A stretch of DNA of 64,000 nt from Heliopora coerulea. Its lineage: Eukaryota > Cnidaria > Anthozoa > Scleralcyonacea > Helioporidae. Below, piece after piece: positions 35,101 through 45,689 of the stretch; within the stretch, counting starts at the first letter, position 1; every line of letters starts with the position of its first letter. The stretch lies in the NCBI GenBank assembly GCA_030142905.1, contig JASJOG010000016.1:310001-374000 (forward strand), in the 5' to 3' direction. A model generated the notes under the pieces. That model worked only from the letters and a program-made list of their open reading frames with translations. It had not been told where the DNA came from and searched no databases. A program made the position numbers and the translations under genes.

Positions 35101-35430
35101 AACACCAATGGAATACACAGGTTTGAGTTGAGTAAAGATTGGTATGAATCTGGTTGGAAGATAAAGTATAGAGTTTATTAGGAAAGATCCGGTGGATAAA
35201 CCATAGTCAAACGAAGTCAGGATGAAAGCACCTCGTGGTAGATCCACCTCAGAATTTATTTTTAAAGAAATTAGAATAAAATATCCATGCAATTAAGGAA
35301 AAGGGTTTAAATTATAGTCATTTTGGGGCATAGTCAGTGATTGGTATTTTAATTTATCTACCGATGATGTTATTAATTGGCTGAGATTATTTTGAAATTT
35401 ATTTTGAGTGTAATGGAAATGTATAGGTAT
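32107..35430. other. Non-coding; upstream side of SoxB
   Basis: About 3.3 kb with no recognised gene. It should contain the 5' UTR intron and promoter of SoxB, but I cannot place either. Open frames at 32628-32870, 34231-34545 (plus) and 35292-34948 (minus) carry no known domain. Confidence 0.45.
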
Positions 35431-35675
35431 AAATTGAGTACGGCCATAGGTAGAATGTTTACGCCGGCGTTTGCAAAATTACTGATTAATGTCTAATCTG
35501 GAAGGAAAATGTTTGTGGAACATCATTTAGATTCTTCGGTTTGGTGAAGGCTTTTAGGTAAAGTATTTCTCACTTGATTACGTGTCGAGAACGCTGATTT
35601 GGTAAATAGAACTTTTGGTTAAAGTAAGAGGGTGAGACTATTTTCTCCTCTGACGTGGTATAACGTAGACGGTGG

Positions 35676-37400
35676 TTGATGGAAGACGACGAAAATGACG
35701 ACCAGATTTGGATAACGCAAAGCAGATGTTCAAAAACTATAAGTGTTGGTAATTTTAACGTGGCCATTCAAAATGAAGTAGACTACGATGACGATAATCA
35801 TGTCACGATTGGTAAGGAATTAGAAATTGTGAGCTCTTCATCACGTGAACTCATCACTAACTTAGCCTTACATGAAAGAATTAAGGATAGGGTTCCAAAA
35901 GCTACCATCAGCAGCACGAACTGGGCTATCAGAGTGTAGAAGGAATGGGGAATGAAAAGGAATTCTGAAGATGTAAATTGGAACGATGAGTTTGGCCAAG
36001 TTCCGAACGACATTGTTGCAATACCTGATATAGAACTCAACTACTGGCTGGCAAAGTTTGTGGTTGAAGTTGGGAAGAAAGGAGCTGGTGAGGTCTACTG
36101 CGGCAACACGTTGTATCAAATGGTGTGCGGTTTGCAGCGTTTCATTAGAGAAAACGGGCGACCAGAATTAAATGTTTTTGAACAACCTGAGTTCAAGTTC
36201 TTCCGAGATAGTTTAGATGCTGAAATGAAAAGACTTATCTCAAAGGCGTTGGAGCAGAAGTGAAACAGGCCGAACCATTGAGCAGAGAGGGAGAAGATGT
36301 TCTTTGGCGTAAACATTATCTTCGTGAAAATAACCTCGAGCTTTATTAGACACGATGGTGTTCTTACTAGGAAGATGCTTTGCATTAAGGGGAGGCAAAG
36401 AAAATCGTGGACTAAATTTTAAACAGCTGTCCTTGATCGAAGGTGCTGATGGGGCACAAGCGAAGTTATGTTACTGTTCTTTTGGCGAAAAGAATAACAA
36501 AGAGGACTAAGATATAGAAGGTACAAGCCGAAACGTATTGAATACCATGCGAACGTGAACAATCCGTCCAGATGTGTTGTACAATACTTGGCCAGATGGT
36601 AAGGTTGTTTTTGATATCTGTATAAATTGGCCTATTTAGCTTCGCATGTAAATTGTCAATTTCGGATGACGTGATGTACGGTTTATCATTCTAATCACTG
36701 TGCTACAATGCGTATCTGAAGATCATTCAGTATAAGAGAAAGAATTCCCCTGATTATCATTACGTGATCTGAAATGGGTAAAGAAATTTCAAAGCTAATG
36801 GATACCATGTTATGTAGTTAATTATTTTTAAATGTGCTCAAAGTATTTGGTGACTGAGTAATTGTCTGAATTTTTTTCTTATAATAGTCTTAGAGAGGGT
36901 CTAAATGGCCCATTTTATCTGCGCCCTAATGCAAAGTATAGTGATGATGCTGGCGCCACATGGTATTTAAATGTGCCTGTCGGTTATAATACGTTGGGAA
37001 ATACCATGAAAAGAATATGTAGAGATGCTGGCATAACGAGAAACAAAACTAATCACTCTCTTTGATTTACAACAGCAACGGGTGGTTTGGATATGGGCAT
37101 TCTTGAGAAGATGTTACTGGAAAGAACAGGGCATCGTTCAGTTGACTCGTTGCTCCGCTATCAGTGACCATCTGAAAACCAAAAGGCAATGGTATCGCAT
37201 GCTCTTGATGATGGTTACAGATTGAGTGAAATGGGGAGTGAAGATATGCCAATCTTGAAACGGTCGTGTGTTCCACAGAACGAACAAAAAGGAGGGAAAA
37301 GAAGTTCCTATGGTGAGTCGCAATGGGAACGTTATTACTTTTCAAAACTGTACTATGAACATTAATAATTTTAACGTCTAAGTACTTCATATGATTTAAT
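35676..37400 (+). pseudogene. Crypton-like / KIAA1958-type tyrosine recombinase, broken
   Basis: Segments in order: 35676-35939 (acidic N-terminus, then KATISSTNWAIRV); after a TAG, 35952-36263 (EWGMKRNSEDVNW, LNYWLAKFVVEVGKKG, NTLYQMVCGLQRFIRENGRP); 36264-36520 (REGEDVLWRKHYL; MVFLLGRCFALRGGKE); 36862-37065 (ATWYLNVPVGYNTLGNTMKR, ending NHSL then stop); 37066-37365 (LLERTGHRSVDSLLRYQ). The last parts are the recombinase catalytic half: HSLR box, GHRS, and the nucleophile Tyr of LLRY. The Arg of HSLR is a TGA stop (37063-37065), one C-to-T step from CGA. At least three stops, so inactive. Confidence 0.8.
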
Positions 37401-37780
37401 AAATGGTATGGGTTTAATAGTGTGGGTTAATTCTATTGAGTTGTAAATATCTGAAGCGAGTAATAAATTTAAGAACCGTTGCTTTGTGATTTTGGTTGTT
37501 TCTATTATTAAATGTTTATTTTTGTCGTTTGTATTTTTTAATCGACGTTTCAGGGATTATATATAGTCCCGGGAACTGTATATATATAATTCCAGATACC
37601 TATGTAAAACAGCTAATCAGTACATTAACCCCTATTTCCCCCGGGACAATTCAAAAGCCGCCGCCATCATTTAAAGTACTCTATTGTTCTTGGTAAGTTT
37701 ATTAGGCAGATAAAAACCTGGAAGAACAAAGAAAACCGACTTAATGATGTTTTAAGTAATATTTCATAAACGAGTGCGAG
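37401..37780. other. No gene seen
   Basis: AT-rich, with TATATATA runs near 37578. No coding evidence. Confidence 0.4.
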
Positions 37781-37885
37781 TGTTTTACCAGGGGTTACAA
37801 ACACGAGCGAACAATGAAAATCACGAGGCCATGAACCGAGTGATTTTCATTGTTGTCGAGTTTTTGTAAAACATGAGAAGATAAT
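37781..37885. repeat. Hairpin repeat
   Basis: AACAATGAAAATCAC and GTGATTTTCATTGTT face each other around GAGGCCATGAACCGA; outer parts also pair (GTTTTAC / GTAAAAC). Probably a tiny MITE or its remnant. Confidence 0.55.
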
Positions 37886-38376
37886 GAAAATCACGAACAA
37901 ATCAAATCAACACACGCAGACATACATATGACAACATGATGATGTTATTTAAATCTCAATCTGCATGAGTGAACTGATCACATTTGATGTTTGCTTTTTG
38001 TCGTTTTTGAAGAGAAGGATTCTGCTTTCCAAACATGAAAGAACAAACTTAGATCCTAATCAAAAGTGCACTCAAAATGTTGGTAGGAGAATGTCCTAGA
38101 ACCTCCTTAAACATTTGGGCTGCACTCAAGACCCATCACGAGTCTACGGCCACACCCCTTTAGTGTATAGCTTTGCCGCGCCAGTCCCCCTACTTTCAAA
38201 CACCTTCCACCGCCAGTGACGTCTATGTAAGATTCATACCAAGCTTGTAATTTTAAATTTCTTGATAAAGAAACTGAACTCCGAAACTTTGGAATGTAAT
38301 AAAATTCTTGGTTTTTTATACATGATAAATTTGTCTGGAACAAGGAAGGAGGGAGGTTAGCTGTTTTTTATATGTG

Positions 38377-38416
38377 CATGTATATGTACACGTATACGTA
38401 TACATCTATGTATATA

Positions 38417-38456
<40 letters not shown>

Positions 38457-38522
38457 CGTGTATGTATATATATATATATGTGTATATATATGTACATATA
38501 TATGTATGTATATATATAAAAG
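38377..38522. repeat. Microsatellite, TATATG-type
   Basis: Alternating purine/pyrimidine tract built from TATATG, TATACG and related hexamers, with 38400-38460 the most regular part. Confidence 0.92.
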
Positions 38523-38824
38523 TAGTGAAATGGAATAGTCATTCAGAAAAGAGCTTAATACATATATCAAAGGATGTGGAGCATATATGAATAATATATA
38601 ATTTCAGAACAAATATTAATGCCCAGCAAAATTCTGAAATTGAGATTCCCGCCTGGATCCTCGCTCGCCATAATAATATATAATATGTATATCTTCGTCG
38701 TGAAAGATTTTACCCTTTCAGAAAACCCGGAAATCCACCTTAGTACATTAACGCACAATCCTGCCACCCTCCGCCGATAATTAAGCACTTCCGAAAGCTA
38801 TGAGCAACAGAATTTCAGCCTGTC

Positions 38825-39675
38825 ATGCAATTAAAAAAAACTTTAAAAAAACCCAAAAAAACTTTAACAAAGCAGTCCCTGAAGGTCAGCCGTTATAACA
38901 AATCTCTTGAATACATTGAAGAAATCACTCAATCAAAACCCAAGTGGAAAAGTACCAAACGACAAAATATAACTTGGTTTAACCCGCCTTTCTGCTATGG
39001 TGTTCATTCGAGAGTAGCAAAATTCTTTCTTCAGCAAATTGATAAGCATTTTCCCAGGGATGACATTCTACAGAAGCTTTTTAATCACGGGAATATGAAG
39101 GTCAACCACAACTGCATGTCTAGCATGCCCAAGATCATCAGAAGGCACAATTCTAAGATTCAAAATTCCAATTCAGTTTTCCCCCAAAAGAAATGCAACT
39201 GCCGGAGAGAGGAAGACTGTCGCGTGCTTGACTACCAATATCGTACAGAAGGCGGTCGTTTCTACTACAGGCCATAGCAACCAGGAATATAACGGAATGA
39301 CAGATGAATACGAATTTAAAACCTGTTTTAACAACCATCAGTTTTCATTCAAATATAAGAAGCATTCAACTAATTCTCCCTTATCAAAGTACATTCGTGA
39401 GTTAAAAGAATCGAACACTGATTACGCTATTAAATGGTGCATTTCAAAAAGTGCAAATTCATAGAACGATGGATCCAGTCGCTGTAATTTATGCCTCGCT
39501 GAAAAATTATGCATTTTAAACGCAGGTAAGCGATTATTAATAAATAAAAAGTCTAAATCTCTAAAATGCCAAGATCAAAACAAGTTCTACGTAAATAATA
39601 TTAAGTTTTTACCTATTTAGGTTCTTTGTAACTTATATTAATTTAGTCTGATGATCGCCTCCGAACGTGAAACTT
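38825..39675 (+). pseudogene. GIY-YIG-domain retroelement fragment
   Basis: 38825-39277 encodes ITWFNPPFCYGVHSRVAKFF, then IDKHFPRDD, NCMSSMPKIIRRHNSKI and a Cys cluster CNCRREEDC. In the next frame 39228-39464 gives IVQKAVVS, EYNGMTDEYEFKTCFNNHQ and LSKYIRELKE, then CNLCLAEKLCIL past a stop. This order (NPP motif, Cys cluster, GIY-YIG nuclease, second Cys pair) fits the C-terminal end of a retroelement polyprotein common in cnidarian genomes; I think it is Penelope-related, but the RT part is missing. Downstream, CTGATGA (39648) and GAAAC (39669) in hammerhead order may mark the 3' UTR. One frameshift near 39240. Confidence 0.68.
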
Positions 39676-39683
39676 GATTTTAA

Positions 39684-39698
39684 TGTATATATATACAC

Positions 39699-39758
<60 letters not shown>

Positions 39759-39861
39759 GTACACGTACATATACATATACACACATGTACATGTATATAT
39801 CTATATCTATATCTATATATCTATCTATCTATCTATCTACCTATCTATCTATCTCTATCTA
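39684..39861. repeat. Microsatellite, ATACAT then CTAT arrays
   Basis: About 110 bp of ATACAT hexamers followed by CTATCTAT repeats. It runs directly and in frame into the LINE RT fragment that follows. Confidence 0.93.
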
Positions 39862-40619
39862 TCTAAAGAAACGTACAACTAGTTTACGCATTATGAAAAA
39901 GACCAAACCATATCTTAACCAAGAGCTTCTAACGAACATCTACAATTCAATAGTAAAACCGCATTTTGATTACTGCAGTGTTGTTTGGGACAGTATTGAT
40001 ATGAGCTTAGCAGATCACATACAAAAGTTGCAAAAACGTGCTGCTCGTATCATTACTTGTGCCCCATACACAGTTCACACTTGTGAAATTTTTTCGAAAC
40101 TGGGCTGGATAACATTAGCTCAAGAAAGAAAATACCAGAAGACCAAGACGATTCACAAAATTATGAATAACTATGCACCAAGCTACTTGTCTGAAATGCT
40201 TGAAAACCAGTTTGGCCCAACTAACTATAACTTAAGATCATCTGAAAAAAGCATTCAGATACCAAAGGTGCGAACCAAATGCTACAAACAAAGTTTTGCA
40301 GTGTCTGGCCCAATTCTTTGGAACTCATTGCCAAACTCTCTGAAGGAGGAGAAAAGTTTGCAAAAATTTAAACAAAAAATCAAAATCCATAATTTCTGCA
40401 TTGACAACATGTAAAGCTCTTCAATGTAATATAATGTACATTCTGTAAATACATAAAATTATTGAATTTTGTAAATATAGCTTTTTAGGGTTACACGGCT
40501 TCTAGGTAGACCAGACTTAAGGATTTCATGTACTTGTAAATTTTAAGTCTGATAGAACCACCGTGGTTAAATAAATATTCTATTCTATTCTATTCTATTC
40601 TATTCTATTCTATTCTATT
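39862..40619 (+). pseudogene. LINE RT C-terminal region and 3' end
   Basis: Open from the microsatellite to 40414: RIMKKTKPYLNQELLTNIYN, VKPHFDYCSVVWDSI, LQKRAARIITCAPY, PILWNSLPNSLKEEKS. This is the distal end of a CR1/L2-type RT after the catalytic palm. The 3' UTR (40415-40576) ends in a TATTC array, the usual short-repeat tail of this LINE group. 5'-truncated, with no upstream RT or endonuclease. Confidence 0.88.
40577..40619 (+). repeat. LINE tail, TATTC pentamer array
   Basis: About eight copies of TATTC after AATAA at the LINE 3' end. Confidence 0.93.
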
Positions 40620-41037
40620 GTTGCTGCTCTTAGTGTTACTATTTTCACCATTGTCATATATTATTTGAAAATGGAATAAATGTCGCGTCGTCTCTTCACG
40701 TGCAGGAATTCCCATATACGCTTGAAAAAAATCAGAATTAAACCAATTTAAAAATATTGTTTTGAAAATGAACTCGTCGTGCGATGACAAACCTTCTCAG
40801 AAAAAAGAAAAGTGGGACTACAGTATTTGGTTATTCAATTAATGGTACGACAAGAATTCGAAGGAAGATAAAACAATCTGATCAAAATTTTAATGTTTGC
40901 TCATACGTTTATACATCTGGAAGTTGCAATTGTTCCAAAGTCAGCGTCTGGAGCAGACCTCCAATTTTGATTCTTGCGTTCTTTTATCGGAACTCTAGGA
41001 TGGTACTTTTGTCATTAGTTTGCTGATGTAAACTAAG
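40620..41037. other. No gene seen; 3' flank of the GPCR
   Basis: Lies downstream of the receptor gene on its strand. No coding signal. Confidence 0.4.
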
Positions 41038-41973
41038 TTATTGGCAACATGCACTTGCTAGCTCTTTCACATCTCTTAAGAAAGGCTTGTACAGAGTCAT
41101 GTACACAACAGTATACAAAAAATACCTGGAGAAGTATATAAACCTAAAAACAAGCCAAACATCCTGGGAAATTTGGACGGAAAAAATGTCTAAATCTAGA
41201 AAAAATTGAAAAATAATCTGAGGCCATCCTAACAAAAAGTGCAAAATGAAATGAACAGAAAACAGTCTGATTAGTTTCTTCCTTTTTTGTAGAAGAATTA
41301 CATTTCCTCCTGAGCTTGCCACGTTTTGTGAAGTATGATTGAACTTGCGACAAATGACGATATTGAACAAGACCATGAGAAGAAAGGGCAAGAAGTTCAC
41401 CACTATCATCATAAACCAAACGTAAAGTTGACGTGCACACATCATGTTCGAATTCAATACACATAATCGCTGCTGCTTATTCGTAAGATTCTCAATTATT
41501 AGAACTTCGTGGTCAAGAAATTTTGGAATGTTACATAGCGATGTTACAATCAATATCAGTACCACAGCCTTTTTCCACTGCTTTGATATTTTTCGGCACT
41601 GATAAAATTTAGGATGGTTGACCTTCAAATACTCATCTAAATACAAAATTAATAATGTGAATGACACCACTCCATAGCTCACGTAAATTATAAAGTAGCT
41701 AGTCTTGCAAATAAATTGGCCAGTTTTCCAATCTCCGAGAATGTTGTCCCCATTAAACACGGCTGAGAGGGAGCTAACAACGTTAGCACATGCTATACAG
41801 CATAAATATGTGTCGGTTGCTGCTCTCATATTTTCACTCCTGCAAACGGTGATGCAGAAAAGGATATTCCCCAGGAAAGCAAGAAGGATAACCAAGGAAA
41901 ACAAACAAATGTACGTCATCACTAAGGAAGTCTTCAAATCTAATACATTTTGGTGATTTTCTTCTAAAGCCAT
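41038..41973 (-). CDS. Rhodopsin-like (class A) G-protein-coupled receptor, orphan
   Basis: Uninterrupted 311-residue frame with seven hydrophobic segments: about 18-43, 52-72, 90-112, 134-151, 184-208, 235-258, 276-296. Class A marks: GN in TM1 (35-36), Cys89 at the TM3 start and Cys171 in loop 2 for the disulfide, FLPF in TM5, GWPQ in TM6 (the CWxP position), and a short tail with Cys309-310 as a possible palmitoylation site. Unusual: the DRY box is DEY (113-115), the TM2 Asp is replaced (ACAN), and NPxxY reads YTVVY. The N-terminus is short, with no clear glycosylation site; Asn162 in loop 2 is in an NLT sequon. A pyrimidine-poor TTTGCAG just upstream of the Met could be an acceptor, so a small upstream exon is possible. 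Ligand unknown. Confidence 0.9.
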   Translation of the reverse strand: MALEENHQNVLDLKTSLVMTYICLFSLVILLAFLGNILFCITVCRSENMRAATDTYLCCIACANVVSSLSAVFNGDNILGDWKTGQFICKTSYFIIYVSYGVVSFTLLILYLDEYLKVNHPKFYQCRKISKQWKKAVVLILIVTSLCNIPKFLDHEVLIIENLTNKQQRLCVLNSNMMCARQLYVWFMMIVVNFLPFLLMVLFNIVICRKFNHTSQNVASSGGNVILLQKRKKLIRLFSVHFILHFLLGWPQIIFQFFLDLDIFSVQISQDVWLVFRFIYFSRYFLYTVVYMTLYKPFLRDVKELASACCQ

Positions 41974-42194
41974 ATTTATGTTTCTGCAAATAATGTTCTC
42001 AACATGTATTCAGGATTTGTGGAAATTGTTGTCAAGACTACAGTTCATTGCTAAAACAGATCGCTTTGGCAACGGAAATGACCGTATTTCGGTGCTAACG
42101 ACCTTTTAACAGTTGTTAAATTGTCTCATTAGAATTACTGATGATTTCATTTGCCACGCCGACTTTGTTTGCATATTTCATTATAAATTAAACA
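41974..42194. other. GPCR 5' flank
   Basis: Short spacer between the receptor start and the LINE; probably holds its promoter or 5' UTR, but no element is identifiable. Confidence 0.4.
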
Positions 42195-42709
42195 TGTAAA
42201 CAAGTTGTGTCAACGAATATATCCAAAACTTGGTTTATTGAATCGTATATCTTCATTCTTGCCCAAAGCTATTTTACTCCGAATCTACAAACAAACTATA
42301 CTACCTGTACTGGACTATGGTTCCATTGTGTGGCATAAGTGTGGCTCATCTCTAACCAAAAAGATCGAAAAATTGCAGAGTTGTGCCATGAGAATCATTC
42401 TCCATCACGGAAGGTCAAAATATACACAAGAGATGCGAAACGAGTTAAGATTGTTGTGATTGCACAGCAGGCGACGTTTTTTAAGATTTATAACTATTTT
42501 TAAAATGTTACATAATTTGAACAGTCCTGAGCAACTAAGGGATACTTTCAAATTGAGACGAAATAGACATGGTAGGGAATTGCGAGATAAAACGTTGCTA
42601 GATCTTCCAAAGGTTAAAACTGCTATTGGTTAATCTACGTTCAAGTATTCCGGTGCGAAAGACTGAAACTCTTTACCCTCTATTTTTAGAGAGATGACTT
42701 CTATTACTA
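42195..42709 (+). pseudogene. LINE RT C-terminal region, 5' half of interrupted copy
   Basis: LGLLNRISSFLPKAILLRIY, TILPVLDYGSIVWHKCG, LQSCAMRIILHHGRSKYTQE, then after a stop at 42457 RRRFLRFITIFKMLHNLN, LLDLPKVKT and FREMTSIT. The same family as the copy at 18480-19141. The frame is cut at TA 42708-42709 by a DNA transposon and resumes at 44345. Confidence 0.88.
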
Positions 42710-42720
42710 CACCCTTTTCG

Positions 42721-42925
42721 GATCAAATTCAGAAATTTCCAATTGAATTTCAGATTATTCAAGTGAAATTCAGAAATTTCCAAACGAATTTCAGATAATT
42801 CAAATCAAATTCCGAAATTTCCAAATGAATTTAAGATAAATCCATTTCAAATTCAGAAATGTCCAAATGTATTTCCGATAATTCAAATCAATTTTAGATA
42901 GTTCCAAATGCATTTCAGAATACTA
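42721..42925. repeat. Left subterminal repeat array of the transposon
   Basis: Nine or so imperfect units of about 22 bp alternating AATTTCAGATAATTC and AATTCAGAAATTTCC motifs. Probably multiple transposase-binding sites. Confidence 0.82.
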
Positions 42926-43023
42926 ATAAATTTCGGATACTTTTGTTTTATTATACATATCAATTTACAAAATACATCGCACAACAATATTAAAGAGGTA
43001 AATAAAATAAAACAACAGAAGCA

Positions 43024-44067
43024 TTAGGCTCCTACGTCCATGTCTTCCAAATTAAGCGCACGCTGGAAAAAGCCTTGTGCATGTTGACATGCATTTACAA
43101 TATCCCGTGGAGCGATTTGTCTCATAGCATTATCAATTAGTCCTTCGACGTAAGCCAGACGTTGTTCACCCACTGCGGGAGGTTCAACTTGCGGAACTCG
43201 CATTTGCTGTCTTACAACGGCTTTCATTTTGCTCCAAATTGTCTCCACGGGATTCAGCATTGGAGAGTACGGTCCCAAACGACAGATAATTAACCCTAGG
43301 TAGTCATTTACGCATTCTTCAAACTTTGAGTGACAAGGTGCATCGTCACAGACGAGAACTACGGAGTCAATTCTTACTCCAGCCGGAAGATTCTGTAGCA
43401 TCTTCAAAACCCAAGTCTTTACTGTATTGGGTTTAAAAGCTCCACGACGTCTTGTGCTGTGAATCATCTGATATGCAGATATTGCACACACAACATGAAC
43501 ATTTGGTCCCTTAGAAGTTGGTAGCGGCATAACTGCTCTGTCACCAACACGTGCGCGACCATGAGACCTTCTACAGAAAAGGTTAATATTGGTTTCATCC
43601 ATCCAAATAATCATTTTGCCTTCTTGCATGTGCTCACTAATTCTTGCAACATACTGGCACCGAAGCTCCTTGTTGGCGTCACTATTCATTGTTGCAGGAA
43701 TAGCATGTGCCTTTTTCAGGATTATGAGTTTCCCATTCAAGTAGTTGTGGATAGTTGATTTACTAAGGTGAACTCCAAATGCTTGTTGTGTTCTCTCTGA
43801 CAACTGGTTTAAAGTAAAACCAGGATCCCTTTCGATCATGGCCACAACGTCATCTATTTGGTCATCATTTAGCTTCTTCTGACGTCCACCTTTGGGTTTT
43901 GGATGTTCAGCATCAGCGCGAATCCAGGTATACGCAGTTTTGTATTTCACTCCTAACTGTTCGGCAAGCTCTCGCCAATTTCCGCCATTATTAGCTAACC
44001 TGACAATTCTTTCTCGGTCAGCAAGCGATATTCGAGAGTAAGGACCACGTTGCATATTTCTCTGCAC
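43024..44067 (-). CDS. IS630/Tc1-mariner-type transposase
   Basis: A 347-residue uninterrupted protein. The N-terminus (residues 11-55) is a helix-turn-helix (LADRERIVRLANNGGNWREL, then LGVKYKTAYTWIR) followed by a basic GGRQKK hook and a second winged-helix-like region to about 110. The catalytic DDE domain shows Asp157 (IIWMDETN), Asp241 (VLVCDDAPCHS) and Glu275 (YSPMLNPVETIW), giving a D-33-E spacing by my count (32 if Asp242 is the ligand). The enzyme cuts element ends and inserts at TA. Length and all catalytic residues are as expected for a working enzyme. No intron signals are seen. Promoter sequence must lie in the right subterminal array. Confidence 0.95.
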   Translation of the reverse strand: MQRNMQRGPYSRISLADRERIVRLANNGGNWRELAEQLGVKYKTAYTWIRADAEHPKPKGGRQKKLNDDQIDDVVAMIERDPGFTLNQLSERTQQAFGVHLSKSTIHNYLNGKLIILKKAHAIPATMNSDANKELRCQYVARISEHMQEGKMIIWMDETNINLFCRRSHGRARVGDRAVMPLPTSKGPNVHVVCAISAYQMIHSTRRRGAFKPNTVKTWVLKMLQNLPAGVRIDSVVLVCDDAPCHSKFEECVNDYLGLIICRLGPYSPMLNPVETIWSKMKAVVRQQMRVPQVEPPAVGEQRLAYVEGLIDNAMRQIAPRDIVNACQHAQGFFQRALNLEDMDVGA

Positions 44068-44120
44068 ATCAACAAATTGTCAATAGTGATAAGGACATTT
44101 ATTTAGTAATTATGAATATC

Positions 44121-44325
44121 GATTGGAAATGTCTGAAATCCTTGTGGACATCTCTGATCATTATTTGGAAATGTCTGAAATTCACTTAGACAATCTGAAT
44201 ATAATATGGAAACGTCTGAAATCCCTTTGGACATTTCTGAATATCATTTGCAAACATCTGAAATCCATATGGAAAATCTGCATATCATTTGGAAACATCT
44301 GAAATCATTTTGGAAATTTCTGAAT
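44121..44325. repeat. Right subterminal repeat array of the transposon
   Basis: Inverted counterpart of 42721-42925: repeated GGAAATGTCTGAAATCC-like units of about 22-45 bp. It lies directly upstream of the transposase start, so binding here could also govern expression. Confidence 0.82.
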
Positions 44326-44344
44326 TCCATTGAAAAAAAGTGTA

Positions 44345-44600
44345 GTTTTAAACGTTCTATTTATATGTATCTCTTAGACAGTGATAGATTCCCATATTTG
44401 TAGTTTATAGATTAATTTAGATTATTTTTTCAATTTTCTCAATTTTGTTATATAGTTATTTTATGTTTTATTAATACTGTTCTCCTGTTAATACCAGCTT
44501 TTATGGTGATGAGATTTTTTTAACAGTATAAATAAAGAATTTATTATTATTATTATTAAATTTATTTAGTATTATTGTTATTATTATTATTAAATTCATC
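44345..44600 (+). pseudogene. LINE 3' end, continuation after the transposon
   Basis: GSFKRS-type frame resumes as FKRSIYMYLLDSD, equivalent to FKQTLFKYLLDC of the copy at 18.5-19.1 kb, then 3' UTR and an ATT triplet array (44540-44600). Confidence 0.85.
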
Positions 44601-45689
44601 CCTTAATTTGAAAGGAAAGTATTACCATTAGTTCGCAGTGTTACATATAGAAGTTAGGAAAAACCCCAACCAGGATCATAGCTAGCCTGACATGATCAGT
44701 GGGGCAAAATTACGTTCAGAAGTCCGGTGCTTGAATTTGGGCTTCATGAATCCATGAAGAAACAAGACAGTACTTTAGACCACTCGTGTAGTGGTACGTT
44801 TCAGAACACAGAACTTTGATAGTCATGAATAGTTGACAGTTTTTCACTCTGCTCTACTCCACTGACTGACCAGGACTTGAAAAATTCATTAAAAATTCTA
44901 ACTGTGACGCAGTTGTTTCTTCATCATATAGGGGAAACATAATTTTTCGATTCAGGTATTGGTAACTCTCGAGTAACTCAACTACAACCACACACGCCTC
45001 AAATTGACGTTGTATAATGTTGTGCATACGATTGATGAAGTTGTAGAAAAGCAAACCAAGGAAGTGGTATTCGAGGAGCCTACTACTCTTATAAAAACGT
45101 ACGAGATTTTTATGGATTTAAAAATCCTGATGATTTTTTGTCGGATCTTCAGATTTTTTTAATAGTTTCAGAGGTTTTTTGGATCTTTCCTTGCCTCTCC
45201 ATTTCCCCTTGATTTCTCGTTTTATTTAATCTTGTGTTATTGTTATAGTTATTTCTTTCGTATGTGAGGAGACTATGTTCACCATATATATATATAGTTC
45301 AAGTATTCCGGAAAGACAATAATTGTTTTTGTTTTTTCAAGGATTTTTTTGCTTTAATTTTTGGCGAAGTGTTCGAGGATTCTTATAGTAATACGCCCCT
45401 CTATGGTATTGATAATGGATTGGTACGCAGTGATTACAGAATGGTCTTTGACGAGGAAAAGTTCAAAACAATGGTTATGGCAACCAATAAGAAACTATTG
45501 GAGTTAAGCGTTCTAACAATCTTGTTTACAGATCATTTGTTCAATAGGCAGCATCGCATGAAAGAATAGTCAGAGTTTATACAAGTCAATTAATAAATTT
45601 GGTCACATATCGATATTATGTGTAAGAAAATATCACAATATTTAGGGATTTTACGCCAAACCAAACAGCGGCGTAGGAAGCTAATTGTA
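44601..45689. other. No gene seen
   Basis: The frame at 45264-45569 (101 codons) has no recognisable domain and begins in simple repeat (ATATATATA near 45285). Not called. Confidence 0.4.

Larger units (their letters stand above)
42710..44342 (-). mobile_element. IS630/Tc1-mariner-type DNA transposon, apparently complete
   Basis: 1633 bp between TA duplications (42708-42709 and 44343-44344). The ends begin CACCCTTTTCGGATC and, read inward from the right, CACTTTTTTTCAATGG; both continue with AATTCAGAAATTTCC. Joining the flanks through one TA restores the host LINE frame, which proves the boundaries. It encodes one intact transposase on the minus strand. Subterminal arrays of about 200 bp on each side carry repeated AATTTCAGA-type motifs. 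With intact ends and an open transposase, it may be recently active. Confidence 0.95.

Noticed and set aside
38372..38590. Open frames of Tyr/Met/Ile repeats over the hexamer microsatellite
   Set aside because: Translation of simple repeat, not a gene.
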